Of a DNA stretch of 64,000 nucleotides, positions 55,362-64,000 are shown piece by piece. The position numbers were made by a program, and so were the translations under genes. Source of the DNA: Porphyra umbilicalis (taxonomy: Eukaryota; Rhodophyta; Bangiophyceae; Bangiales; Bangiaceae); contig KV918849.1 in the NCBI GenBank assembly GCA_002049455.2, positions 1-64,000 of the forward strand, written 5' to 3'. The notes beneath the pieces were generated by a model. The model was not told where the DNA came from. It was given only the letters and a program-made list of their open reading frames with translations, and made no database searches. Numbering within the stretch: position 1 is the first letter of the stretch; each line of letters opens with the position of its first letter.

Positions 55362-56429
55362 GCTAGTGTCTATTCTACCACTGGCATCAATTGATGCCCA
55401 GGGCGTCAATTGATGCCGTTTTTGGATGACCTCTGCTCGCCGAACAGCTCGTTGGATGGCAATTTCGACAACAGAAATGAGCCCAGCTGTGCCGGTTTGG
55501 TCTTGGGTCAGCAGGAGACGCTGTAATTCCGAGCCATTTCTCTTCAAGAACGGTTGTAGCGCCAACTTTTGTCGTGCCCCATACGTGATCAGGGGGGAGG
55601 GGGGTAGGTCTATGCCTACACAGCCTTTAGCGCTACCTAGCGGCCGAGGGACCGGGGAACAGTAAAGGATTAGCTCACGGTCGGGGCAGCCTACGCCCTT
55701 GACTGTCACCCCTGCTACTTGCGGCGCTTCGTGGCGACTGGTCTTCGATCACAGGAGCGACCTACCTGGGTACTCTGGGGCGGCGGCGCTCAGTACAGGC
55801 ACGACTGTCGATGGAAGAGGGGTCTCATAATCTGTTGGGGTGTCATGGGGGGAGGACGGAGGAATCGAACAGGGGAGGCGGGGGGGGGCGGGGAAGTGGT
55901 GGGCTGGCCTACGACCTCGGCCACCTGTTTTCTGGTCCCACTTTCGTGTCCGCTGGCGGGAAAGGTACCTGCTCCCGTGGTACGAGCAGCCTCTACAAAG
56001 TACACACATGAACGTCTTCGCCATTGGTGGCTCGCCTCTGTGGCAGAGTGGGGCGGAGGCAGGGACGACGGTGAGACCGATCGGGTGAGACGGCGTGATC
56101 GTTGCCAGTCCAAATCGCCGTTTTGGGGGTTCCTGGGGGGGGGGGGCAGGGAGGGTCGACGTCAGTCCTGCTGGAAGGCGTGGTTCTTGTGCATTCGTAC
56201 CAGTTCTTTTTCGTATGGATGACACTCAGGGGGTTGCCTCCCCGCAGAGCTTGAGCCAATGCTTTAAATCCTCGTGGTTCCGTTGGGAAGCGCAACGGCT
56301 TGTGTTCGTAGGCACCAAATCAGGTATTCTCATATGCGGGAGAGCTGGAATCGACGATTCCGGCTTGGCATCAATTGAGCACAACCCTGGCATCAATTGA
56401 TGCCAGGGCCTGGTAGAATAGACACTAGC
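55362..56429. mobile_element. Complete 1,068 bp TIR element of the CTAGTGT...TTCTACC family
   Basis: Perfect 19-bp ends GCTAGTGTCTATTCTACCA (55362-55380) and their complement (56411-56429). Just inside each end are copies of the palindrome CATCAATTGATG. The element sits within a poly-C tract, which continues on both sides (55240-55361 and 56430-56490). It carries no recognisable transposase. Related ends occur at 7284, 17317 and 60430. Confidence 0.85.
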
Positions 56430-57167
56430 ACCCCCCCAATCCCCCCAACCCCCCCCCCCCCAACACCCCCCCAGAGAGCCCCCACGATCTCTTGTTGCCC
56501 CACCCACGATCTCTTGTAGCCCACATGTCATCGTGGGTCATTTTTTTCGAGGTACCCTGAATCTGGAGTCAGATATGAACTTGTCAAGGGAATACGCATG
56601 GAAGTATAGTTCTGATCTGCCGCGTTTGGTCCGATTCAGCAGCCCTGACAGTTGGAGCACAAGCCCGAACGCTCCACATTCCACGTGGATGACGTGGTAT
56701 GGATCAACCAATGAAGTGAGTGTCCAACATCGGCCATCGGGCAAACGCGTGTGGTGCAGAACGACCCTCACTCGAGGCTGCGCGGTCCTGCTGCTCTGGT
56801 GAGTACGATTTTCGCTGACGCTGTCGCAAAATATCGGATAGCGTCCTCGCGATGACCCCTGCGAGAGCTGAGCGCGCGCGCGGGCCCCACTGGGCCGGTG
56901 CTTGCTGGACGAGGGCCTGGTGCCGAGGCCCGTGGCGGTACCACACCTCTACATCAGGGCGTTATCTGTTTTGTTCCCGTGCTGGATTGGCGCTTGCGGT
57001 GGGGTGGTAGGTACCAACTGCGAGTGGTCCTACCGACCTGCTGACGGCCCTTCCCTTTCAACCATTCCCCCTCCGTCGCAACACGCGGCCGACGACCCGT
57101 AGCTCGCGGCTTGTGTGGGTGGACTGGCTCTCGACCGCGCTTCCGAGAGTGACGGCTGGGGCACGAC
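56430..57167. other. Flank of the zinc-finger gene, no other gene
   Basis: Starts with the remaining poly-C tract, then two copies of CCACGATCTCTTGT. Nothing else is recognised; the zinc-finger gene promoter should be here. Confidence 0.4.
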
Positions 57168-57615
57168 ATGTCGGACCCGAACGCTTGCACGACCGGCCCC
57201 GTGTGCTCCCCAACGGACCCATGCATGGATGAGAGGTACGTCGTTCCCCCGTTGCACGGACACGACGGCATAGTCGGCCCGAGCTCTGTCTCCCTGGTTT
57301 TTATTCATGTACCCCTTTGGTGGCCTGCAACGAGCCTCACGCGCTGCTCACGTCTGACTCGCCGCTGTTGGATGCCGGCGCGCCGCTTGGTGCACTGCTC
57401 TGTTGTGCCTGGGCGACGAGCGCCGTATGTTGCGCTTCTGGGCTGGTTACCGCCACGTGCCCCGGTCCGAGCCGCCCACCCACAGGGACCTACGCGTGTG
57501 CGCCAACCCTTCGAGTTTTCCCTACCAGTGTCCCTACTGCACAGGTTTATTCGATGACCCGGACGCGCGCGCGGCGCACATGCGGGAGCAGCATCCGGAC
57601 AAGCCCGTCTGTTGA
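57168..57615 (+). CDS. Short C2H2 zinc-finger protein, two exons, 65 aa
   Basis: Exons 57168-57235 and 57486-57615. The donor is GAGAG/gtacgt, the acceptor is cacccacag, and the frame continues MDER-DLRVCANPSSF. The N-terminal 22 residues are Cys/Pro-rich (NACTTGPVCSPTDPC). The second exon has one classical finger, C-x2-C-x12-H-x4-H, in YQCPYCTGLFDDPDARAAH and MREQH. A single finger with so little else suggests a protein-binding or accessory role rather than sequence-specific DNA binding. It may also be a fragment of a transposon gene, as mobile elements surround it. Confidence 0.55.
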
Positions 57616-58341
57616 CATGCAAATGGGCATACCCAACGCCTCCAGAAACCGTCACCGCGGATGGGCAGTCTCTGCATCAACGGGGTGCTGGGCACGACCA
57701 TCCGGGTTCTAGTCGTAGCGGGCTCTGCACTTCTGCATCTCCCCGTCGTCCACCGCTCTTGTTGCGCTCGGGCAGTTACCATCCAACACTGCCGCCGTCA
57801 ATCCTTGTGTTCTACCTCCTTGCGGCGGGTCGACCCGGTGTGGCCTATAGCCTTGTGAGTCTCTGGGGAGCTCCCGAGTGTAAACTATGAGCTTCCGTCG
57901 CGCCTGCTTTTCTTCACTGCACCTGATTGTCCCGCCCGCCGCCGTCGACCAGCGCGACGCAATCGTCTTGCCGTCATTGGCCGGTAGCGGGTGGGGTTTG
58001 CCGGGTACACCCCACACTTTGAAGGGGGGCCCCGGGCGGTGGGTGTTGCGGGCAGATGTGCTCCTCGTCGCCGCGCGTACCGGGATGTTCCGGGCTTCGT
58101 CGCCCCACGCGTCCACGCGGCGTCGGCAATGTTGGGGACGTGGAGACGGAAATCTTGTCTGTCAAACGCCCGCCGATTGACTCTTTCTTTTTGTCCGCCC
58201 TCCACGTCGGCCGTCCATAGCGAGAAGGACGAGCGGTGACGAGTGCCACGATTGCAAGCAGCGGCGCTCTGAGCAATTCACCAGTGCCACCCCATGCCAA
58301 CTGCGTGGGGTACCCCTGCCAATGACCCTCGCACTCACCCA
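57616..58341. other. Stretch with weak coding signals
   Basis: A plus-strand frame from ATG 57887 reads RDAIVLPSLAGSGWGLPGTP and then GGPGRWVLRADVLLVAARTG, and a minus-strand frame over the same bases is also open. Neither has a clear gene structure. Confidence 0.3.
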
Positions 58342-59708
58342 CCCTACGGGAAAAATTTCCTGGATATCCAGCCACTTTGAACAGCGCCGATCTGACACTC
58401 ACAGGAGAAATATTTCCGTCTGTAGGCTCCAAGTTAACCCGCCGTATTCCGGTCGCGGGGGCCCTCCCGTCGTCAAGGATCCAGGAAAAAAGCTTGATCT
58501 GATGGCACTTTGGTTGGCTCACAACGCTCCTCACTTCACTGTAAGCACACACCTGATTGGTTCTCAGTGTCCTCTGACACTGTTGCTTATAGTAGTTGAT
58601 TTGAATGGTATTTATTAGTGATGCCATGTGAACCTACAGTCAAGTGCAATCAAGCAAGTGGAAATTAACATGAGCCGGTGAAGCGAGCGGCACGAACGCC
58701 CTGAGCCTCCGCCCGCTTCCCCCCGCTGCAAAGAAAAGGCAAGGCACAAGAAGAGCAGACAGATGTAGACAGAAAAAGTACAGGAACATACGGTAAACAC
58801 CATAGCACAGAATAAGGTGCAGAAACAGAGCCAAGAGCAGAGCGGCGTGTACAGGTCAGTGGCCAGTTCAGACAAAACAACCCGGCAGTCGGACACTCCC
58901 CACTTACTCACCCGTCCAACGGAGAAGGATCTGGGTGGTCGTGAAGCGGGTGATCGTGACGGCGGCGTCCAAATGGGCCAATCCGACGGGAGAGGTTGCG
59001 GGGGCGGCGTCCGGCTGTACGCCGATAGTGCGGACGCGGCGCAGCGAGAGATGCCCCCGTCCCCTGTCTCCATCCCCTCTCCTCTTCCACCTCCCTCGTA
59101 CTCCTCCCGCGCCTCTCTCCCGTCCCCCCCTCCCGTCCCCCCGAACATATCCAGCTCAAAGGTTGGCATAAAAAAAATCACAGCAAGACGTCTCACATGC
59201 GTCCACATACCTTCACATAGGGCACGCTCCAAGGAAGCAAGGGGGGGGGGATACGTGCCTGGGACAACGGCAAGGACGGGGACAACAGGTGTGCGCGAGG
59301 GGGAGAGGGGACGACCAAGATCTGTTGCAACGCCGCCGAAGCAGCCGATCTGGTTAAACGACGGGGGGTCGGGCGGCACACATCAGGAATGGGCGTCTGG
59401 GGGGGGGAAAGCTGCCCAAGCGCCGGCGATCTGGGCCACACACTGCGGCGCGGAAGATCGCCTCACGTGCAGCGCGCGTCGGGCGACAGACCGCCCGAGA
59501 TCCTGGATTTTCTGACAAGCTGCAATTGTGGGGGCTCGCTCAGGTGGCTTGAAATGATGCTTGCTGTTTGGCCCGCTCCTGCGAGCCGCTGGATCAGTCG
59601 AACGGCCTCTGTTTCCGACCGAAATGGACTTCAAGGCCACCGGATCCGGCTTTTTCCGGGATCCCGGGGCCAAAAAAGCTGGATATCCAGCAAAGTTTTC
59701 CCGTAGGG
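58342..59708. mobile_element. 1.37 kb TIR element enclosing spliced exons (Pack-type candidate)
   Basis: 30-bp inverted repeats at 58342-58371 and 59679-59708 agree at 28 positions; they start CCCTACGGGAAAA and end CTGGATATCCAG. Both outer borders touch a CCA trinucleotide, a possible 3-bp target duplication. Between the repeats lies the spliced minus-strand gene described next. No transposase is recognised. Confidence 0.6.
58640..59258 (-). CDS. Last three exons of an unknown gene inside a TIR element
   Basis: Exons 59258-59211, 59014-58912 and 58725-58640, all consistent in phase. Splice sites are good: donors AAG/gtatgt and ACGG/gtgagtaag, acceptors ttgtcccag, ggcgtacag and ccttttctttgcag. 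The joined protein reads RIPPPLLPWSVPYVK, PDAAPATSPVGLAHLDAAV, TITRFTTTQILLRWT, GGSGRRLRAFVPLAS and ends HVNFHLLDCT. The 5' exons were not identified; a C10 run in the first exon makes its frame a little uncertain. No family recognised. Finding real introns argues that this is, or was, a host gene. Confidence 0.5.
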
Positions 59709-60429
59709 CCAGGCGAGAGCGATGTGCATAGCCTCTGGCCCCTGCAAACGGAGTGGGCCCGCCACGCGACCAGCCTCCGCCCGCCCGTCATCCAGGCTCC
59801 CCCGAAAGGCACAAGCCACGGGGATGCCACGACCGCAAGCGGCACGACCACCGCCGTGACGCGGGCCTCTCTCGGTGAGGCGCTGTCGCCCGGGCCAACC
59901 CATCTCCAGCCCACTCCCGCAGCACGGCCCCTGCCCCTGTGCCGCCCCGACGCCGCCGCACGCGTTTGCACGGCCGGTGTGGCGGCGCGGCCGCCGCCCC
60001 CCCCCTTGCCTCCCCTTCTTCCACCGCTGCCGCCTCCATCGCGGCGACCGCCCAGCGCCAGTACGGCACCGCCGTCCCCCCCCCCCTCCAGCACACACTG
60101 CATTGCATGCCCCCCCCCCCCCCCCCCCCCCGGGTCCCACTGACCCAGAGGCCACGCGGCCGACGCTGCGGACGGCGCCCGCCAGTGCACGTGCACGGCG
60201 TCCCCCCCCCTCTGCCGGTTGCACCCGCCGCGTTGCGGCAGCCGCCAAGGGCACACGGCGCCCCGCGGCGGCGGCGGCGCGCGCGTCCAGGCGCCCCCCC
60301 GCCATGGCATGCACCGCCGACACGGTGCGGTGCGGGCGGTTGGGGCGGACCGCGAGGACGGCGAAGCGCCCCGACGGGCGACGGCGTGGCCGTCAGACGC
60401 GCCACTGGCGGGGGGCGGGTCGGTCGGCC
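59709..60429. other. GC-rich stretch, no supported gene
   Basis: Contains a C20 run (60111-60130) and long open frames on both strands with Arg/Pro/Ala bias. No gene is assigned. Confidence 0.4.
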
Positions 60430-60610
60430 CTAGTGTCTATTCTACCAGATAGCTCAAATGAGTCGCAAAGACTCAATTGAGTCGCATTTTGAGAGGTCTC
60501 TCGTGAACGAACAGTTCGTCAGACGCCGATTCTGACGACGGAAATAGACTCAGCGGTGGCTGTTTAGTCTTGGATAGACTCAGCGGTGGCTGTTTAGTCT
60601 TGTGCGAACG
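60430..60610 (+). repeat. Left end of a CTAGTGT...TTCTACC TIR-family element
   Basis: Starts CTAGTGTCTATTCTACCA as at 55362. The next bases carry the palindromes CTCAAATGAG and CTCAATTGAG in place of CATCAATTGATG. The following 100 bp (GAACAGTTCGT, GAAATAGACTCAGC) align with the element at 55430-55530. A stretch of about 30 bp (GACTCAGCGGTGGCTGTTTA and flanks) is tandemly duplicated at 60548-60602. No right end was found. Confidence 0.7.
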
Positions 60611-61553
60611 ACCCGAGCTTTAACTCACAGTCAATTTTCCTCAGGACGCATGGAAGCGTCAACTTTTTCCGCGTCCAGGGCGTCCGCCTTGAGGGCAGCA
60701 GGCTGTCTCCAGTTCGTCGCTTTCTGCAGTTTGTGAGAGCATGAGGCCTCGAGCGTGCACGGACACTTTGACGCCGTGTGCAGGCCCACTCCCCAGGCTG
60801 CCTGCTATCCCTCGCATTCGCGCCGCGTTAGTTTCGTGCCCCTTTGCTACTATGCGTTTTTTTGCATGCTGCTTTGCCTTTCAGCTGCCATTCGGCCATC
60901 CCACGTGCGCTGATTGCGCGCCGCCAAAAGTTGCGCCGGCAATGGTGAGACAACGGCCGATGCCCTGCGACGCGATGTCGCCTGCCCCTCCGCGCATCGC
61001 CGCGCGAGCCGAGTCGCGCGACAGGCGGCAGCGACAGGTAGCGCCGCAACACCCGACACTCGCAAGCGTAATTGTGATCCTGATGATCAGTGGATCCAGT
61101 GCAATTCGTTCTCTGTTTTTAACAACCACAACAGTTGCAATAGACTTTGACAAGTACTCATGGGTAAATCTCATGGACTCCACAACGTTAGAACGATGGT
61201 CCTATCTAAATTAGTACTTCATCTAGCTTATGAAAGACGGGCGAAAGCACAAGGACATCACAGGTCCCATCAACAAACAAACGATATCAGCAAGACCAAA
61301 GAACTGCTGTGGTTTTTTCTCAGACCCTGCACGGTGACTGGCGATTGTTTCGACATGACCACCTCGTGCTGGAGTGACCGGCAAAAAAGATACTGGCATC
61401 CGCACAAACAGATCGTCAAAGTACAAGAAAATCGCACTTCCACCTGCCTTCACGGGGTGCTCAGAGCATCTATTTCAGTTTTTAGATTTTTAACACCGGA
61501 TATTTAAGTAGCCCCTCTCCTCCTTTTCCTCTTCCATTCAAAAGCTTAAAGTA
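60611..61553. other. Stretch with no supported gene
   Basis: About 50 % GC, with one plus-strand ORF of 157 codons (60741-61214) that has a hydrophobic middle but no recognisable motif. Left unassigned. Confidence 0.4.
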
Positions 61554-61647
61554 GGTGTGCGCATCATGCGCACACCCATTTCCCTGGCCTTTAGGACGGC
61601 CCATGTGCCATGATGGCACATGGGCCGTCCTAAAGGCCAGGGAAATG
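61554..61647. repeat. Two adjoining perfect palindromes (hairpins)
   Basis: The first has 10-base arms GGTGTGCGCA/TGCGCACACC around TCA (61554-61576). It is directly followed by a second with 35-base arms and a single-base centre (61577-61611, G, 61613-61647). The arm contains CCCTGGCCTTTAGGAC, which is also the beginning of repeat copy A at about 6647. It lies about 190 bp upstream of the P-loop gene. Confidence 0.9.
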
Positions 61648-61832
61648 CCCCCTCTCCTTGTCTGGTGCACAACGTTTTCTCTGACGAATCGCGGTTCGTT
61701 TGGCGGACGAGACCCGATTGCTAGGACAAACGATTTTCCAATCGTCCGACCGATGTGACCCGGACGAGAACCGAACAGAAATGCGAGTTCATCTGGGGGC
61801 ACAAGGTGTCTGACGATCCAAACGCCGTTTGG

Positions 61833-64000
61833 ATGGGGGATGGGGTTGGGTGGGGGTCGGATGGAGATTTTGTCTTCGCCGACGACCCCCGCTCTCCCCC
61901 CACGCCCCCTCGTGCGGCCATGGCGCCGCCACCCACCGGCGACCGCCCTGCCGCCGCTGCCACCGCCGACATCGAGTCACCTCCTCTCCCCAAACGTGCA
62001 CGCGTCTTCACCCCGCCCCCCGCGGCTGCGTCGTTGTCTTCCACGACCCTCCCGGCACCTTTATGCGGCTCGCCGCCGTCGCGGCTGACGAGCCTGGCGC
62101 AAGAGGCGGCCGCCACGGCCTCCCCGCCCTGTCCGGCTGCCCAGCCCGCCGCCGTCGCGACGCCAACACCCGGGGCGGTGGGTGCACCCGCGGGGGAGGC
62201 GGCGGTTGCGGCCGCGACGACGCTCGACCGTCCCACCGCCTCTGCCACGGCTACTGTCGAGGAGCAGATTGTCAAAGCCAAGGAGAACCGAGCGGCCCTC
62301 AATCGGCAAAATGATTTGTTGCGGGCGGCGCTCCACAAGCCTGACCTGGACCCAGCCCTGCAGGCGGACCTCTTGGCGGACAAGGTCAGCATCAGGAAGC
62401 AGATTGACGAGTTGACCAACGAAGTTGGCAGCCTGAGTGAGAAGCGAGGCGCTGTTGCAGCTGGCGTCGAGAACAAGGTATGTGTTCACAGTTATCGTTT
62501 TCTCTTGTTGGGTTTGCAGTTGGCCTTCAGGTCCATTTTGTCTCTCTTTGACACTTGTGCACCCCCATGATCTTTCGGCTTACTAGCCCCGTGGAAACTT
62601 CTTGATGCTGTTGTGTGCCGTTGCGTTGTGGTGGTGACGCATGTGCCGCTTGTGGAGCAGGCATTACTTGTGGTGCAGGAGCGACCTACGCTCAGCGTCA
62701 TGGACCTGTTTGCTGGGGTCGGCATCAACCTTGCCAATGTGCCGCGGCAGGCGTGGGATAACCTCTTCATGACGAAGCCGCAGGAGCGCTTGGACGACTT
62801 CGATGATTGGGCAGTCTTATGCCAGTTCCTTTCCAAGGCGAATGAGGTATTTTCCGCGTCGAGTGACCTCGAGCATGCTGGCTCACGCTCGCCTGGGCCG
62901 GCAGGTTCTAAGGACACGATCCTGCCTCGGCTTAGCATGCTGTACTTGACCTCCTTTCCTGGCAGTGGCAAATTTCATTTTTGTCGGTTGCTAGCCGAAG
63001 CTACCGACAAGGTACGAGCGGGAGATAAGCGTGCGGTTGCTCACCTGCGTGAGGCTGCATCGCGAGCCTCGGACCTTCCGCGCCCTTCCGGCTGGATGTC
63101 GAGCCCGGTCTTTACGGAGGCCACCGTCAAGTGGCTGGGCGAGCTGGTGGTGCTCGGCCTCAACTTCAACAGCGAGCGGTGGCAGCTCGTGGAGTCGGGG
63201 GGCGACGGGGAGCTGGCTCGCTTTTCCGGCGGCAAGTTTATCCCCCTGCACTTTCGCATCCTTTTCTTGGCAGCGGCGGACCTCAGCGACGCTGGTGCGG
63301 CGGACGAGCAGTGGCAGCGTCTCGTCACCAAGTGCTCTCAGGCCGTGAAGGCAGGAATACTGACGCCTGCTGTCCTCCGAGCTGCTGTAAAGGACCTCCT
63401 CCGGCGACGGTGCAGCGAACCGACGCTGCAAAGGCCGTTCCTCCTTGTCATTGACGAGCTGGGTAAGTGCGACTCGTTATGCCCCGAGGTCTACAAGAAG
63501 GACGATAAGCATCCCGATGCATCGAGCGCCTTCCGCTCGGAGGCCTGCGAGCTGGCCAACGTGGTCAATGGGCGCGTTTTGATGCCAAGCCTGGATGTGC
63601 TCCTACCGCATGGGGAGACGACGGCGTCGAAGCAGCTTGCAGTAGAGGCGGTCCTGCTACCTCCTTTCCCGGTCGCGCAGTTGCTTCAGCAGACACTACG
63701 GCGACTCTCTTTGAACCACGGGCTTCATTTGAACAAGGACGGGACCCTGGTCAAGGCAGCAGCAGACGGCGACGACCTTGTCGGTGCGCGAGCGGCGTCC
63801 TTAGCTGCGATTGTCGGATCCGACGCCCGGTTCGCTATCTACCTCCATGCCCAGTTGAAGGCTGCTGTGGCTGGTGACTCGCTTGCTGCGTTGCTCACGC
63901 GGGTTGCAGAGACTGGGGGTGTGACCTACACGGAGGTCTGGTTGTACCCTTGGGCTGAGGTGGTCTTGGCTCACGCGCTGTTTGCTTTGCGCGTCAAGGC
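61833..64000 (+). CDS. Crinkler/RHS-type P-loop protein, 5' part (runs off the window)
   Basis: Exon 1 ends at 62477 (AAG/gtatgt). Exon 2 starts at 62661 after ggagcag and is open to the window edge, giving more than 660 residues. I start at ATG 61833; ATG 61920 is an alternative, and an upstream exon is possible. Order of parts: a Pro/Ala-rich region with a possible nuclear signal (PPLPKRARVF); a coiled coil (KAKENRAALNRQNDLLRAAL, KVSIRKQIDELTNEVGSLSE); a conserved block (RPTLSVMDLFAGVGINLANV); a Walker A-like loop LTSFPGSGKFHF; and a Walker B strand PFLLVIDELGK. This resembles the NTPase of Crinkler/RHS proteins, which are found in transposons and effectors. The Walker A loop lacks the usual Ser/Thr after Lys. 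Any C-terminal effector domain lies outside. Confidence 0.65.

Overview
This window looks like nuclear DNA of a very GC-rich eukaryote. Genes carry spliceosomal introns of roughly 180-400 bp (GT-AG, donors such as gtgcgt, gtacgt and gtatgt, pyrimidine-rich acceptors). Two proteins have mitochondrial roles (aspartate aminotransferase, ATP synthase gamma), one is a Golgi-type ChAPs cargo adaptor, and the intergenic DNA is full of eukaryotic class I and class II transposons. Codons are strongly G/C-ended, while intergenic islands are closer to 50 % GC. A GC-rich alga, for example a bangiophyte red alga, would fit, but that is inference and nothing here proves the lineage.

Layout. 0.5-6.4 kb is genic: a VOC/glyoxalase-fold protein on the minus strand, a four-exon gene of unknown function, and a mitochondrial-type aspartate aminotransferase. 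6.4-19.6 kb is a transposon graveyard: a repeat with an inverted copy 25 kb away, a 0.4 kb TA-flanked MITE, a Harbinger-like transposase broken by a copia-like fragment and a minisatellite, a 460 bp TIR element and a 1.6 kb TIR element with subterminal CCGTTGG repeats. 20-21.5 kb holds a 12-repeat ankyrin protein. 21.5-34.8 kb has an extremely GC-rich block, a 1.86 kb TIR element, a near-intact Tc1/mariner element with one amber stop, a tiny MITE and two small unknown genes. 34.8-52.3 kb is the main genic block: a small membrane protein, an F-box-like protein, a cysteine-rich secreted protein, a long Ala/Pro-rich protein, ATP synthase gamma, a ChAPs protein, an Ala-rich acidic protein and a multi-pass membrane protein. 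52.3-61.6 kb is again transposon-rich, with a short C2H2 zinc-finger gene and a TIR element that encloses spliced exons. The right edge carries the 5' part of a Crinkler/RHS-type P-loop protein that runs off the window.

There is no operon logic. The clearest cross-cutting signals are these. First, five frame breaks in three genes all lie in long C/G homopolymers and all need exactly one extra base, which points to systematic undercalling. Second, several related TIR families, one with subterminal palindromes whose sequence changes between copies while the pairing is kept. Third, a chimeric TIR element containing a spliced gene. Coding claims rest on reading the sequence; no similarity search was possible.
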